From contig NZ_BGNG01000003.1 of assembly GCF_003203515.1 (NCBI RefSeq), forward strand, positions 124,001-188,000: a stretch of 64,000 bases of DNA, read 5' to 3'. Every line of letters starts with the position of its first letter. The stretch's first letter is position 1. Both the position numbers and the translations under genes were made by a program. Below the pieces are notes generated by a model, which saw only the letters and a list, made by a program, of their open reading frames with translations, searched no databases and had not been told where the DNA came from. Source of the DNA: Glaciecola sp. KUL10 (GTDB lineage: Bacteria; Pseudomonadota; Gammaproteobacteria; Enterobacterales; Alteromonadaceae). Shown one piece after another: positions 1 through 7,080 of the stretch.

Positions 1-122
1 GCACTGTTAATGCGAATACCTGAAGCTAAACGCTCGTATGACTTGTTTAAAGACGAACTTGATTCGAACAAATTGCGTTGTGCGTTGAGAGCCGCAACAT
101 TTGTGTTTACAAAAATAGACAT
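1..122 (-). CDS. fliC: Flagellin, N-terminal part only (cut by window edge)
   Basis: The reverse complement of the first 122 bases opens with ATG and reads [19 protein letters not shown], then an [12 protein letters not shown] segment. This is the D0/D1 N-terminal helix of flagellin and matches the starts of the three complete flagellins that follow. A strong Shine-Dalgarno GGAGGT lies just upstream (on plus, acctcc at 127-132), and a sigma28 promoter lies at 280-306. Only about 40 codons are visible; the rest lies left of the window. This is the filament subunit, exported through the flagellar type III apparatus. It is the fourth flagellin paralog at this locus. Confidence 0.93.
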   Translation of the reverse strand, partial: MSIFVNTNVAALNAQRNLFESSSSLNKSYERLASGIRINS

Positions 123-279
123 ATATACCTCCAACAATAAACCGGTAGCATGGGTTCATTGGATTCGTTTTATGTTTGTTTGGTCACTACTCCGCACAAA
201 CAACCTCTTGAGCTACGCCGTCACGTTGAATATAGGCTCGACACTGCATATATTCAGGCGCATTACCTCTCAGCTAAGG

Positions 280-306
280 TTATCGACGCTAAGGCGAGGA
301 ACTTTA
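280..306 (-). promoter_or_regulatory. Sigma28 (FliA) promoter of the truncated flagellin
   Basis: On the minus strand the sequence reads TAAA, 15 bases, GTCGATAA, against the FliA consensus TAAA-N15-GCCGATAA: one mismatch and exact spacing. It points toward the flagellin start at 122. The same -10 (GTCGATAA) occurs upstream of the flagellin at 3797-4633. Confidence 0.8.
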
Positions 307-427
307 GCGTTTTTTTAAATTTTTTTGATTTTCTTTTTAACCTACTGTTTTTAAATGACAATAAATCGTCAAAATACTTTACACATGTTGTTTTTTGAGG
401 CTTTTTTTTGTGATTTACCTTGGTTGG

Positions 428-598
428 TTGTTTTTGCATCGCAGTGTTGATTGTACATCGCATCAAAAGCTTTTGGCCTAAGCGGGGACTCGTTTTAACA
501 GGATCGCCTAAGCGCACATCCATGTGCAGGCTCGAAGCACTTCATCCTTGAAGTACACGCCTGTTAAAACAAGTCCCCGCTTAGGCCAACGCTTTTGA
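428..598 (-). repeat. Cloverleaf-like inverted-repeat element, copy A
   Basis: Main arms 475-502 and 560-587 pair over 27 of 28 positions. An outer 8-bp stem (463-470 with 591-598, tcaaaagc/gcttttga) encloses an asymmetric internal loop (tttt against aac). The 57-base centre (503-559) holds two small hairpins, gcacATCCATgtgc and acttcATCCTTgaagt. On the minus strand their loops read ATGGAT and AAGGAT. Centre and outer flank (428-470) are near-identical, inverted, to copy B at 795-967, but the arms are different sequences. No transposase is nearby. Confidence 0.9.
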
Positions 599-794
599 GA
601 GTTCAGCATTGCCTCTTCCATAAAGCCTGTACTCTTTGGCGAAGAGGCATAACTTGGTAAGAGAAATACGAACCGATAACACGTTAAAAAATTTGTTTCT
701 AGTGTAAAAATTTGAAGCTCAAAACACTATTTTTGGGTTGTGGATTTTGATCTTGCGTATCAAAACACGACTTCGAAGAAATAATGTCAAACCT

Positions 795-967
795 TCAAAA
801 GCGCTGCCCCAGAACGGTGTCCCCTTCAGACAGGCGTGTACTTCATGGATGAAGTGCTTCGAGCCTGCACATGGATGTGCGCTTAGGCGATCCTGTCTGA
901 AGGGGACACCGTTCTGGGGCAAAAGCTTTTGATGCGATGTTAAATCGACACTGCGATGTAAAAACAA
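795..967 (+). repeat. Cloverleaf-like inverted-repeat element, copy B
   Basis: Main arms 806-834 and 892-920 are a perfect 29-bp inverted repeat. The outer stem tcaaaagc/gcttttga is at 795-802 and 925-932, with an internal loop gct against aaaa. The centre 835-891 contains hairpins acttcATGGATgaagt and gcacATGGATgtgc. It is the reverse complement of copy A's centre with a single difference. The right flank to about 967 also matches copy A. Only the arms differ between the two copies. Confidence 0.9.
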
Positions 968-1045
968 AGAAATAAAAAACTGGCATACAGAATGCTAAGA
1001 GAAAAGTGTTAGACGCGATATACGTTTTTTACGTTCAACAGACGT

Positions 1046-1074
1046 AAAAAAGCCGGACCAAAGGGCGGTCCGGC
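1046..1074 (-). terminator. Intrinsic terminator downstream of flagellin 1370-2200
   Basis: The hairpin gccggacc/ggtccggc (1052-1074) is followed on the minus strand by six T (1046-1051). It lies about 300 bases beyond the flagellin stop. A second inverted repeat (ttggca...tgccaa with inner gagag/ctctc) at 1316-1343 lies closer to the stop but lacks a T run. The flagellin mRNA therefore probably has a long structured 3' end. Confidence 0.7.
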
Positions 1075-1369
1075 AACTTGCTCACGTTAGGAGGTGGAGC
1101 AAAGACGGTTTTCGTCGGCTGGCGGGATATAAGAACACTTTAGATTACTGGCCTCTCAACCAAAACAATCTTCTATACTCTTGGTCCTGCTAGTCGACAT
1201 TTTACTACGCACGATATCCTTGTAGCTTCGAATTTCCCATATAAATCAACACGATAAACCTGATACCTAAGCACAAACGTGCAAAACTGTATCTCACCCC
1301 AAAGGGTCACCATCCTTGGCAAGAGAGGGCCTCTCAGTGCCAATTCTAAATTTCATTGTTATTGCCTAA

Positions 1370-2200
1370 CTAACCTTGTAGTAGACTCAATGCTGCTTGA
1401 GGTCTTTGATTAGCCTGAGATAAAATTGTGGTACTTGCTTGCTGAATAATCTGCAAACGGGTCAGTTCTGCCGTTTCAGCGGCAAAATCTGTATCTTTTA
1501 TGCGTGACCTTGCCGATGATACGTTTTCAGCAACATTACTTAAGTTTCGAATCGTCGACTGAAACCTATTTTGAATAGCCCCCAGATCAGCACGAGTTCC
1601 ATCAACCGCTTCAATAGCCGCATCGATTCGATCAAGCGCCGTTGAAGCCCCAGAATTTGTTCTAATATCGATATCAAACCCTGAGAAAAGCCCCGAATTA
1701 CCAAAGCCTCCATCCTTCGCGAGACTAATGCCAATTTTTTGGCCTGAATTCGCACCGACCAAAAATTGTGTCGAATAGTCACCCTGCAGCAAATTGATAC
1801 CTGCAAACTGAGTGGTCTGCGCTATTCGACTGATTTCAAACTTCAACGCCGACACTTCTTTTTGAAGTGCAAGCCGATCAGCTTCAGAGTTAATACCGTT
1901 TTGAGATTGAATCGCCAATACCCTAATTCGTTGTAAAGCATTAGTCGTTTCTTGTAGTGCGCCTTCAGCTGTCTGCGCTAATGAAATTCCATCATTTGCG
2001 TTTCTAACAGCTTGATTCAAGCCCATTACCTGCGTCGTCATTCGATTGGAAATCTGCAAACCAGCTGCATCATCTTTAGCACTGTTAATTCTAAACCCAG
2101 ATGAAAGCCGCTCAAAAGTGGTTCCCAAGTCTGTGGTTGTATTGATAAGTTGTCGCCTCGCATTGATTGACGAGACATTAGTATTTACAAATAAAGACAT
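1370..2200 (-). CDS. fliC: Flagellin (276 aa)
   Basis: Filament subunit secreted by the flagellar export apparatus. The N-terminal D0/D1 helices start MSLFVNTNVSSINARRQL and run through FRINSAKDDAAGLQISNRM. The C-terminal D1/D0 ends with QASTTILSQANQRPQAALSLLQG-like sequence. The variable D2/D3 region is very short, so the whole protein is 276 aa, near the minimum for the family. The start is supported by GTTAGGAG eight bases upstream of ATG. It is one of three complete paralogs in tandem. No clear sigma28 or sigma54 site was found in the 370 bases upstream, unlike the paralog at 3797-4633. Confidence 0.95.
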   Translation of the reverse strand: MSLFVNTNVSSINARRQLINTTTDLGTTFERLSSGFRINSAKDDAAGLQISNRMTTQVMGLNQAVRNANDGISLAQTAEGALQETTNALQRIRVLAIQSQNGINSEADRLALQKEVSALKFEISRIAQTTQFAGINLLQGDYSTQFLVGANSGQKIGISLAKDGGFGNSGLFSGFDIDIRTNSGASTALDRIDAAIEAVDGTRADLGAIQNRFQSTIRNLSNVAENVSSARSRIKDTDFAAETAELTRLQIIQQASTTILSQANQRPQAALSLLQG

Positions 2201-2568
2201 AGTCTTTCTCCTAACGATTTAAAAAAGCAGCTATTTTTATTATATTTGCCGCATTGTGTTATTTAATTGGCACGCATTGTGCTTTACCTATTTGAGTCAT
2301 GGACTGACTCATGTTCATCATCAAACGCAATAACGATGATGAAGCATATGCTGTAACAGAGCGTGAGCTCTTGCTGACAGGCAGGTATGGTGGTCCAGAC
2401 CTCTATACCTCTCACTACCTCCTGGCATCATTCCTGTCAGTCGGCAGTTCAGTATATTTTGGACAGATCTTCCCCCTGAGCTTAATTACTATTAATGCTC
2501 ATATACCAACCCGTTTTTTAATTCTTTGTTTCAGTTACGTTGCTGAAAACGCGCTTACACTAAGCCTT
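2201..2568. other. Flagellin-flagellin intergenic region, strongly structured
   Basis: No gene is supported here. A perfect 7-bp inverted repeat tgagtca/tgactca lies near 2294-2312. Around 2376-2440 ctgacagg/cctgtcag encloses an inner aggtat/atacct pairing. The phrase actacctcctggc (from about 2417) recurs at about 3754, just after the next flagellin stop. This is the 3' flank of the flagellin at 2569-3396 and the 5' flank of the one at 1370-2200. No intrinsic terminator with a T run was seen. Confidence 0.5.
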
Positions 2569-3396
2569 TTATTGCAGTAACTGCAATGCCTGTTGTGGAC
2601 GTTGATTTGCCTGTCCTAGTACCGTAATACTCGCTTGCTGCGTAATTTGCCACCTGGTCAATTCACTTGTTTCATCAGCAAAATCTGTATCCACTATTCG
2701 TGAACGTGCCGCAGAAGCATTTTCCACCACATTACTTAAATTTCTTATTGTCGATTGAAATCGACTTTGTAATGCACCTAGTTCCGCTCGCTTGGTATCG
2801 ACGATCGATACTGCTAAGTCTATTAAATCTATCGTTGATGATGCTTGCGCCTGAGACAGAATACTGACTTCAGCATCACCAAATAATCCGGCTATGCCAT
2901 ATCCACCTGCCCTAGATAAATTGACTGGCAAGTATTGTCCGGTATTGGCTCCGACTAAAAAAGTAGAAGAAAAAGTGCCATTTAATATATCTACACCTGC
3001 AAATTGAGTCGTTTCTGCAATTCGATCAATTTCATCTTTTAAAGCCGAAACTTCTTTTGCCAGTGCTAACCTATCGTCATCACTGTTGATACCGTTTTGT
3101 GCTTGGATTGCCAAGACACGAATACGCTGCAAGGCATTGGTTATTTCTTCCATAGATCCCTCTGCAGTTTGAGCAAGAGAAATCCCATCGTTTGCATTTC
3201 GGATTGCTTGATTCAGCCCATTTACTTGAACCGTCATTCGGTCAGAGATCTGTTGACCTGCCGCATCGTCTTTTGCACTGTTTATTCTAAAACCTGAAGA
3301 TAATCGTTCGAATGCTGTATCCAATCGACTGTTAGCCGAGTAGATCTGGCGTTGCGCTTCTAACGCAGACACATTTGTATTAACAAATAAACTCAC
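2569..3396 (-). CDS. fliC: Flagellin (275 aa, GTG start)
   Basis: Second complete flagellin. The open frame extends 13 codons further (to 3435), but alignment with the paralogs puts the start at the GTG at 3396, giving V/M-SLFVNTNVSALEAQRQIYS. It is preceded by GTTAGGAG with a 7-base spacer, so GTG is the likely start. The conserved FRINSAKDDAAGQQISDRM and C-terminal ANQRPQQALQLLQ segments are present. The centre is short and the C-terminus has DETSELTRWQITQQAS where the paralogs have AETAELTRLQIIQQAS. No sigma28 site was recognised upstream. Separate regulation from the other flagellins is possible. Confidence 0.93.
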   Translation of the reverse strand: MSLFVNTNVSALEAQRQIYSANSRLDTAFERLSSGFRINSAKDDAAGQQISDRMTVQVNGLNQAIRNANDGISLAQTAEGSMEEITNALQRIRVLAIQAQNGINSDDDRLALAKEVSALKDEIDRIAETTQFAGVDILNGTFSSTFLVGANTGQYLPVNLSRAGGYGIAGLFGDAEVSILSQAQASSTIDLIDLAVSIVDTKRAELGALQSRFQSTIRNLSNVVENASAARSRIVDTDFADETSELTRWQITQQASITVLGQANQRPQQALQLLQ

Positions 3397-3796
3397 GATT
3401 TTTCTCCTAACGATTTTTTGCATTTTATCTTTCATCTTTGGTGCTTATTTGCACTCTAATTTTTAAGACTACTTTTCAGATAAAATACTGTTCGCTGGCT
3501 ATGTATCGCTTTTTTGCGATTTAGATGTCTCTTAATGGACGTGCCAATGGCGAATATACTTTTAGTTTGCTGGGAGTTTTTATTATTGTTTCCCTGCTTG
3601 AAAACTGTATCGGACAGACGCAGAAAAACCTTTAGAAAGATTTCTAAATTATTTGAAAAAAAGAATGGAATAAGCGGCCAGGCAACGCCTGGCCATTCGC
3701 TCAGTGTGTCGAGAGTGAGCGGACTCTCCGTGTATGGTACATGACGCTAGTTACTACCTCCTGGCTTCATTCCCCAAACACGAGGGTCAGTAGGGC
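3397..3796 (-). other. Intergenic region with terminator-like hairpin
   Basis: No gene is supported. The hairpin ggccaggc-aac-gcctggcc at 3676-3694 is followed on the minus strand, after 12 bases, by a run of seven T. It is the likely end of transcripts from the flagellin at 3797-4633. A second small inverted repeat gagagt/actctc lies at about 3710-3727. The motif actacctcctggc near 3754 is shared with the region after the neighbouring flagellin. Confidence 0.55.
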
Positions 3797-4633
3797 TTAA
3801 CCAAGAAGCTGCAGTGCCGACTGTGGACGCTGATTAGCCTGTGATAGTATGGTTGTACTTGCCTGCTGTATTATCTGATTACGCGTCAGATTTGCTGTTT
3901 CTGTTGCAAAGTCAGTATCTCTGATACGTGAACGTGCCGCAGAAATATTTTCTGATACGTTACTCAAATTCCTGATGGTTGATTGGAATCGGTTAGTTAA
4001 TGCACCTAAGTCTGCACGTACACCGCCGACTGCAGAAATAGCGTTATCTAACGCAACGAGCGCTGCTGAAGCATCACCGAATGTTGCTACCGTTAAATCG
4101 TTTATTCTAAGGCCAGCCGAACTGAAACCATCGATGCCAGCCAAATTAGGGCCAGATAAGTTAACTGAAATGGTTTGACCACTGTTTGCACCGACCAAAA
4201 ACGAAGCAGAAAAATCTTGTAATAAGTCGACTTTGTTGAATTGAGTATCAGTTGCTATTCTTGTGATTTCTGTTTTTAGTGCAGAAACCTCTTTCTGAAG
4301 TGCATTGCGGTCAGCTTCTGAGTTGATGCCGTTTTGTGATTGAACAGCTAACTGACGGATACGTTGCAATGCAACAGTCGTCTCGTTAAGTGCGCCTTCA
4401 GCAGTTTGGGTCAACGAAATTGCGTCATTTGCGTTACGAACGGCTTGGTCAAGTCCCTTAACTTCAGTAGTCATACGCTCTGAAATTTGAAGACCTGCAG
4501 CGTCGTCCGATGCACGATTGATTCTGAAACCAGACGATAAGCGCTCGAATGAAGTGCTCAACGAGTTACCGGTATTGGTTAGTTGGCGTTGGGCGTTTAG
4601 CGCCGAAACATTGGTATTTACGAACAAGGACAT
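3797..4633 (-). CDS. fliC: Flagellin (278 aa)
   Basis: Third complete flagellin and the first in the direction of transcription among the complete ones. It begins MSLFVNTNVSALNAQRQLTN, has FRINRASDDAAGLQISERM, and ends with SQANQRPQSALQLLG. The central region is short, as in its paralogs. TAGGAGAG lies just upstream of ATG. A sigma28 promoter with exact N15 spacing lies about 130 bases upstream (4761-4787), so this copy should be a late, FliA- and FlgM-controlled filament gene. Filament subunit; which paralog dominates cannot be read from the sequence. Confidence 0.95.
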   Translation of the reverse strand: MSLFVNTNVSALNAQRQLTNTGNSLSTSFERLSSGFRINRASDDAAGLQISERMTTEVKGLDQAVRNANDAISLTQTAEGALNETTVALQRIRQLAVQSQNGINSEADRNALQKEVSALKTEITRIATDTQFNKVDLLQDFSASFLVGANSGQTISVNLSGPNLAGIDGFSSAGLRINDLTVATFGDASAALVALDNAISAVGGVRADLGALTNRFQSTIRNLSNVSENISAARSRIRDTDFATETANLTRNQIIQQASTTILSQANQRPQSALQLLG

Positions 4634-4760
4634 AAGTCTCTCCTACACTCTCAGTCCAGCACTTGCTGGCGGCCGGACGTGACTCCGGTGGATTAAAAAC
4701 ACTTGTAGTACAAAAACCATCGCTTCGGATAAGTTATTGAACTGGCTCTCTCGTATTTGG

Positions 4761-4787
4761 TTATCGACGATGGGGAAATTCCCTTTA
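4761..4787 (-). promoter_or_regulatory. Sigma28 promoter of flagellin 3797-4633
   Basis: The minus strand reads TAAA-N15-GTCGATAA, one mismatch from the FliA consensus GCCGATAA. It matches the promoter at 280-306 in both boxes and in spacing. Confidence 0.8.
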
Positions 4788-4813
4788 ACTAAAATTTGCT
4801 TTTTTTTATTCAT

Positions 4814-4837
4814 GGCGGCAAAAAATTGCCGCCTTTT
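4814..4837. terminator. Orphan hairpin between divergent flagellin and cupredoxin genes
   Basis: A perfect ggcggcaa-aaaa-ttgccgcc hairpin (4814-4833) is followed on plus by TTTT. No gene ends just before it on either strand. It lies directly upstream of the sigma28 promoter at 4761-4787 and about 220 bases before the plus-strand gene at 5060. It may shield the promoter from read-through. Confidence 0.5.
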
Positions 4838-5059
4838 AGTTATTGGCTGTTAATTTCACATTGAAAAACAAGGGGTAAGAGACACAAAAACTAATACAAA
4901 TAAATTTAATTATTTTCCGGTCTTCAGGCATTAAGTTAAGAACAATGTATATCTATCAAGATAAAAGTGATTATTGAGGTAGTTAAAGAAGCGATAAATT
5001 AAAGAATACTCAGTAAATAAAGATACACCTTATATATATCGGTTTTTTTAAGGCCAAAT

Positions 5060-5830
5060 ATGTCTTCTTCACTTACCTCAGTTAATTCCGCGGCATTACA
5101 AAAAGGCAAGAAACACCTTTATATTGCAAAGACAAAAAGAGTTGATGTAAGTGAGCTTATTTCTTTATTGTGTGCGGTACTAATTTGTTTGTATCTATTT
5201 GTACTTTCTTTCTTCTCGTCATCCGCACTAGCAAATGAGCAAATGCAAATAAAGGTATTGGTTACTTCTAGTGAGAATCTTCCGCTGGCTTCAATGATAG
5301 TAGAAGTAGAAACCACTCAAACAAATAAACAAAGCGCCGCGCGCAAGTCTGTTGCAGTTATGGATCAAATAGACCAACAGTTTTTTCCACATATTTTGGT
5401 GGTGGAAAAAGGCCAAGCTGTTAGCTTTCCAAATTCTGATGATATAAAACACCATGTATATTCTTTTTCGCCTACTAAAACGTTTGAACAACAGTTGTAT
5501 AAGGGGAAAAGCGCAGATCCTATTTTGTTTGAACAACCCGGTATTGTTGAACTTGGCTGTAATATACACGACTGGATGCAAGGGTTCATTTATGTCGCTA
5601 AGGGAGGGCAATACGCGATAACAAATGAAGACGGAGTTGCTAATATCAATATCGATGGTGAGCTAACTCGTATTCATGTATGGCATCCACTTATGCAAGA
5701 GGAAACGAAAAGACTCAGTGCTAACATTTCAGCATTAAGTAAGGTTGGGGATACGTACAAAATTGTGTTAAGCAAACCAATGATTAAAAGCTTATCTGAC
5801 TATGAAAGGTTGAATATAGATGTTTATTAG
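5060..5830 (+). CDS. Cupredoxin-like (methylamine utilization protein-type) periplasmic protein
   Basis: 256 aa with a long basic N-region, then a hydrophobic segment (about residues 33-58) ending SSSALANE, read as a signal peptide. A plastocyanin/azurin-like domain follows. The probable type 1 copper ligands are a His in DIKHHVYSF, then Cys, His and Met in LGCNIHDWM. A C-terminal carboxypeptidase-regulatory-like strand region follows (GVANINIDGELTRIHVWHP). Such proteins are often annotated as methylamine utilization proteins; a real role in amine metabolism is not shown. AAGG precedes the ATG. The stop overlaps the next gene by 11 bases, so the two form an operon, which is inserted in the flagellar locus. 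Confidence 0.8.
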   Translation: MSSSLTSVNSAALQKGKKHLYIAKTKRVDVSELISLLCAVLICLYLFVLSFFSSSALANEQMQIKVLVTSSENLPLASMIVEVETTQTNKQSAARKSVAVMDQIDQQFFPHILVVEKGQAVSFPNSDDIKHHVYSFSPTKTFEQQLYKGKSADPILFEQPGIVELGCNIHDWMQGFIYVAKGGQYAITNEDGVANINIDGELTRIHVWHPLMQEETKRLSANISALSKVGDTYKIVLSKPMIKSLSDYERLNIDVY

Positions 5831-7052
5831 ATATCTACGTTTGTGCCTAGTGCTGAGCAGTCTATCAATTTTCACAGCACAACTAGATGCTCAAAACCAC
5901 GAATTTTCCGGTATTTCTAGGTTTAGTCTGATCAACACGAATGCAGACAAGAGCTTTTTAAATGAAGGAACCGATATAGTCCGACATGATCGCAACGGAT
6001 TCTCATTAACTCAAGCAGCATTAGCAATAGAGTCTGATTGGGGCAATGGGATAAGTAGTGAGATAACCACTTTTTTTCATGACGATGGGGATTTATCTTT
6101 AGGCTTAAGTGAAGTATTTATTAAGTATAAACCACTCCAACGCGCCAAAAAGAAGTGGCAACTAAGGCTAGGTAGCTTTTATCCCGAACTATCTTTTGAG
6201 AATAACCATACTGCTTGGTTATCATCTGATACTTATCAGTTTTCTGCTATTAACGCTTGGGTCGCAGAAGAAATGCGCATTAACGGCGTAGAACTGAGCT
6301 ATAGTCAAAATGGTAGAAGCATCAGGAGTCCATATAGTTGGGATATTCGTGGAGGACTTTTTAAAGGGAATGATACCTTTGGTTCATATCTTACGTGGCG
6401 AGGCTTTGCAGTGCATGACAGGCAAACCTTATTTAATGAAACCGTTCGTTTTGCCCCCTATCCAGAAGTGTTAAACAGACAAACAATTTGGAGCCCAAAC
6501 GACGTTCAACCCTTCAGGGAAATTGATGGTCGCTGGGGCGTTTATATAGGTGCCCACCTAGCTTACTTGAGACGCGCCGAGCTAAGGTACTATTTTTATG
6601 ACAATAGAGCCGATCCAGATAAACTCACACCAGAGCGCTACTATGCATGGCATACAATATTCCATAGCCTGTCATTGAACTATCAACTTACCGAGTCTAC
6701 TAATCTGAAAATGCAGCTCATGGACGGCAGTACCCTAATGGGTTACCGAGTTGTTTACGCTGATTTTAGTGCTGCTCACATTCAAGTCAAAACTCAAATA
6801 TCCAACCGTATCAAGCTGACTGCTCGCGCTGAAACATTTGATGTCTTCGAAAACGACAATATGCCCCTAGATAACAATCATTCAAATGGGGTGAGTATGA
6901 CGGTTAACAGTCAGTATGAGATTGATGAGCACAAATCAGTTGGGCTTGAATATTCATTTGTGAAAAACTACGCGTACAACCGACCCAGCTTATCACTTTC
7001 TCCAAAAGCAGTTGTGCGTCAGTGGCAACTCACTTTAGAACTAAGGTTTTAA
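5820..7052 (+). CDS. Outer-membrane beta-barrel (porin-like) protein
   Basis: 410 aa with an N-terminal signal peptide (MFIRYLRLCLVLSSLSIFTAQLDA). The body has alternating polar and aromatic strands and ends with the outer-membrane signature LTLELRF (C-terminal Phe). No TonB box or plug domain is seen, so it is a porin-like barrel rather than a TonB receptor. It overlaps the cupredoxin gene by 11 bases and is probably co-translated with it. A copper-redox protein plus barrel pair suggests transport or sensing of a small substrate, but the substrate is unknown. Convergent with flgL, with a 28-base gap. Confidence 0.75.
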   Translation: MFIRYLRLCLVLSSLSIFTAQLDAQNHEFSGISRFSLINTNADKSFLNEGTDIVRHDRNGFSLTQAALAIESDWGNGISSEITTFFHDDGDLSLGLSEVFIKYKPLQRAKKKWQLRLGSFYPELSFENNHTAWLSSDTYQFSAINAWVAEEMRINGVELSYSQNGRSIRSPYSWDIRGGLFKGNDTFGSYLTWRGFAVHDRQTLFNETVRFAPYPEVLNRQTIWSPNDVQPFREIDGRWGVYIGAHLAYLRRAELRYYFYDNRADPDKLTPERYYAWHTIFHSLSLNYQLTESTNLKMQLMDGSTLMGYRVVYADFSAAHIQVKTQISNRIKLTARAETFDVFENDNMPLDNNHSNGVSMTVNSQYEIDEHKSVGLEYSFVKNYAYNRPSLSLSPKAVVRQWQLTLELRF

Positions 7053-7080
7053 AGTGAGCCATTGGCGAAAACACACAAAA

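Noticed and set aside
10-318. Plus-strand open frame of 102 codons at the left edge
   Set aside because: It runs opposite the flagellin start at 122 and its sigma28 promoter, has no ribosome site, and the encoded sequence has no family character.
738-932. Small ORFs on both strands inside element B (and similar ones in copies A, C and D)
   Set aside because: They are by-products of the palindromic arms; near-identical peptides arise on both strands, and no ribosome site precedes them.
428-967. CRISPR or integron attC array
   Set aside because: Copies are not in regular tandem, have no spacers of constant size, and no cas or integron integrase gene is present. attC R and L boxes were not found.
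2260-2285. Sigma54-like TTGGCACGCATTGTGCT on plus near the flagellin start at 2200
   Set aside because: It faces away from the flagellin and no supported plus-strand gene follows; it is better read as a quasi-palindrome.
2311-2580. Plus-strand ORF of 89 codons between flagellins
   Set aside because: It overlaps the end of the flagellin at 2569, lacks a ribosome site and has no recognisable sequence; the region folds as a 3' flank.
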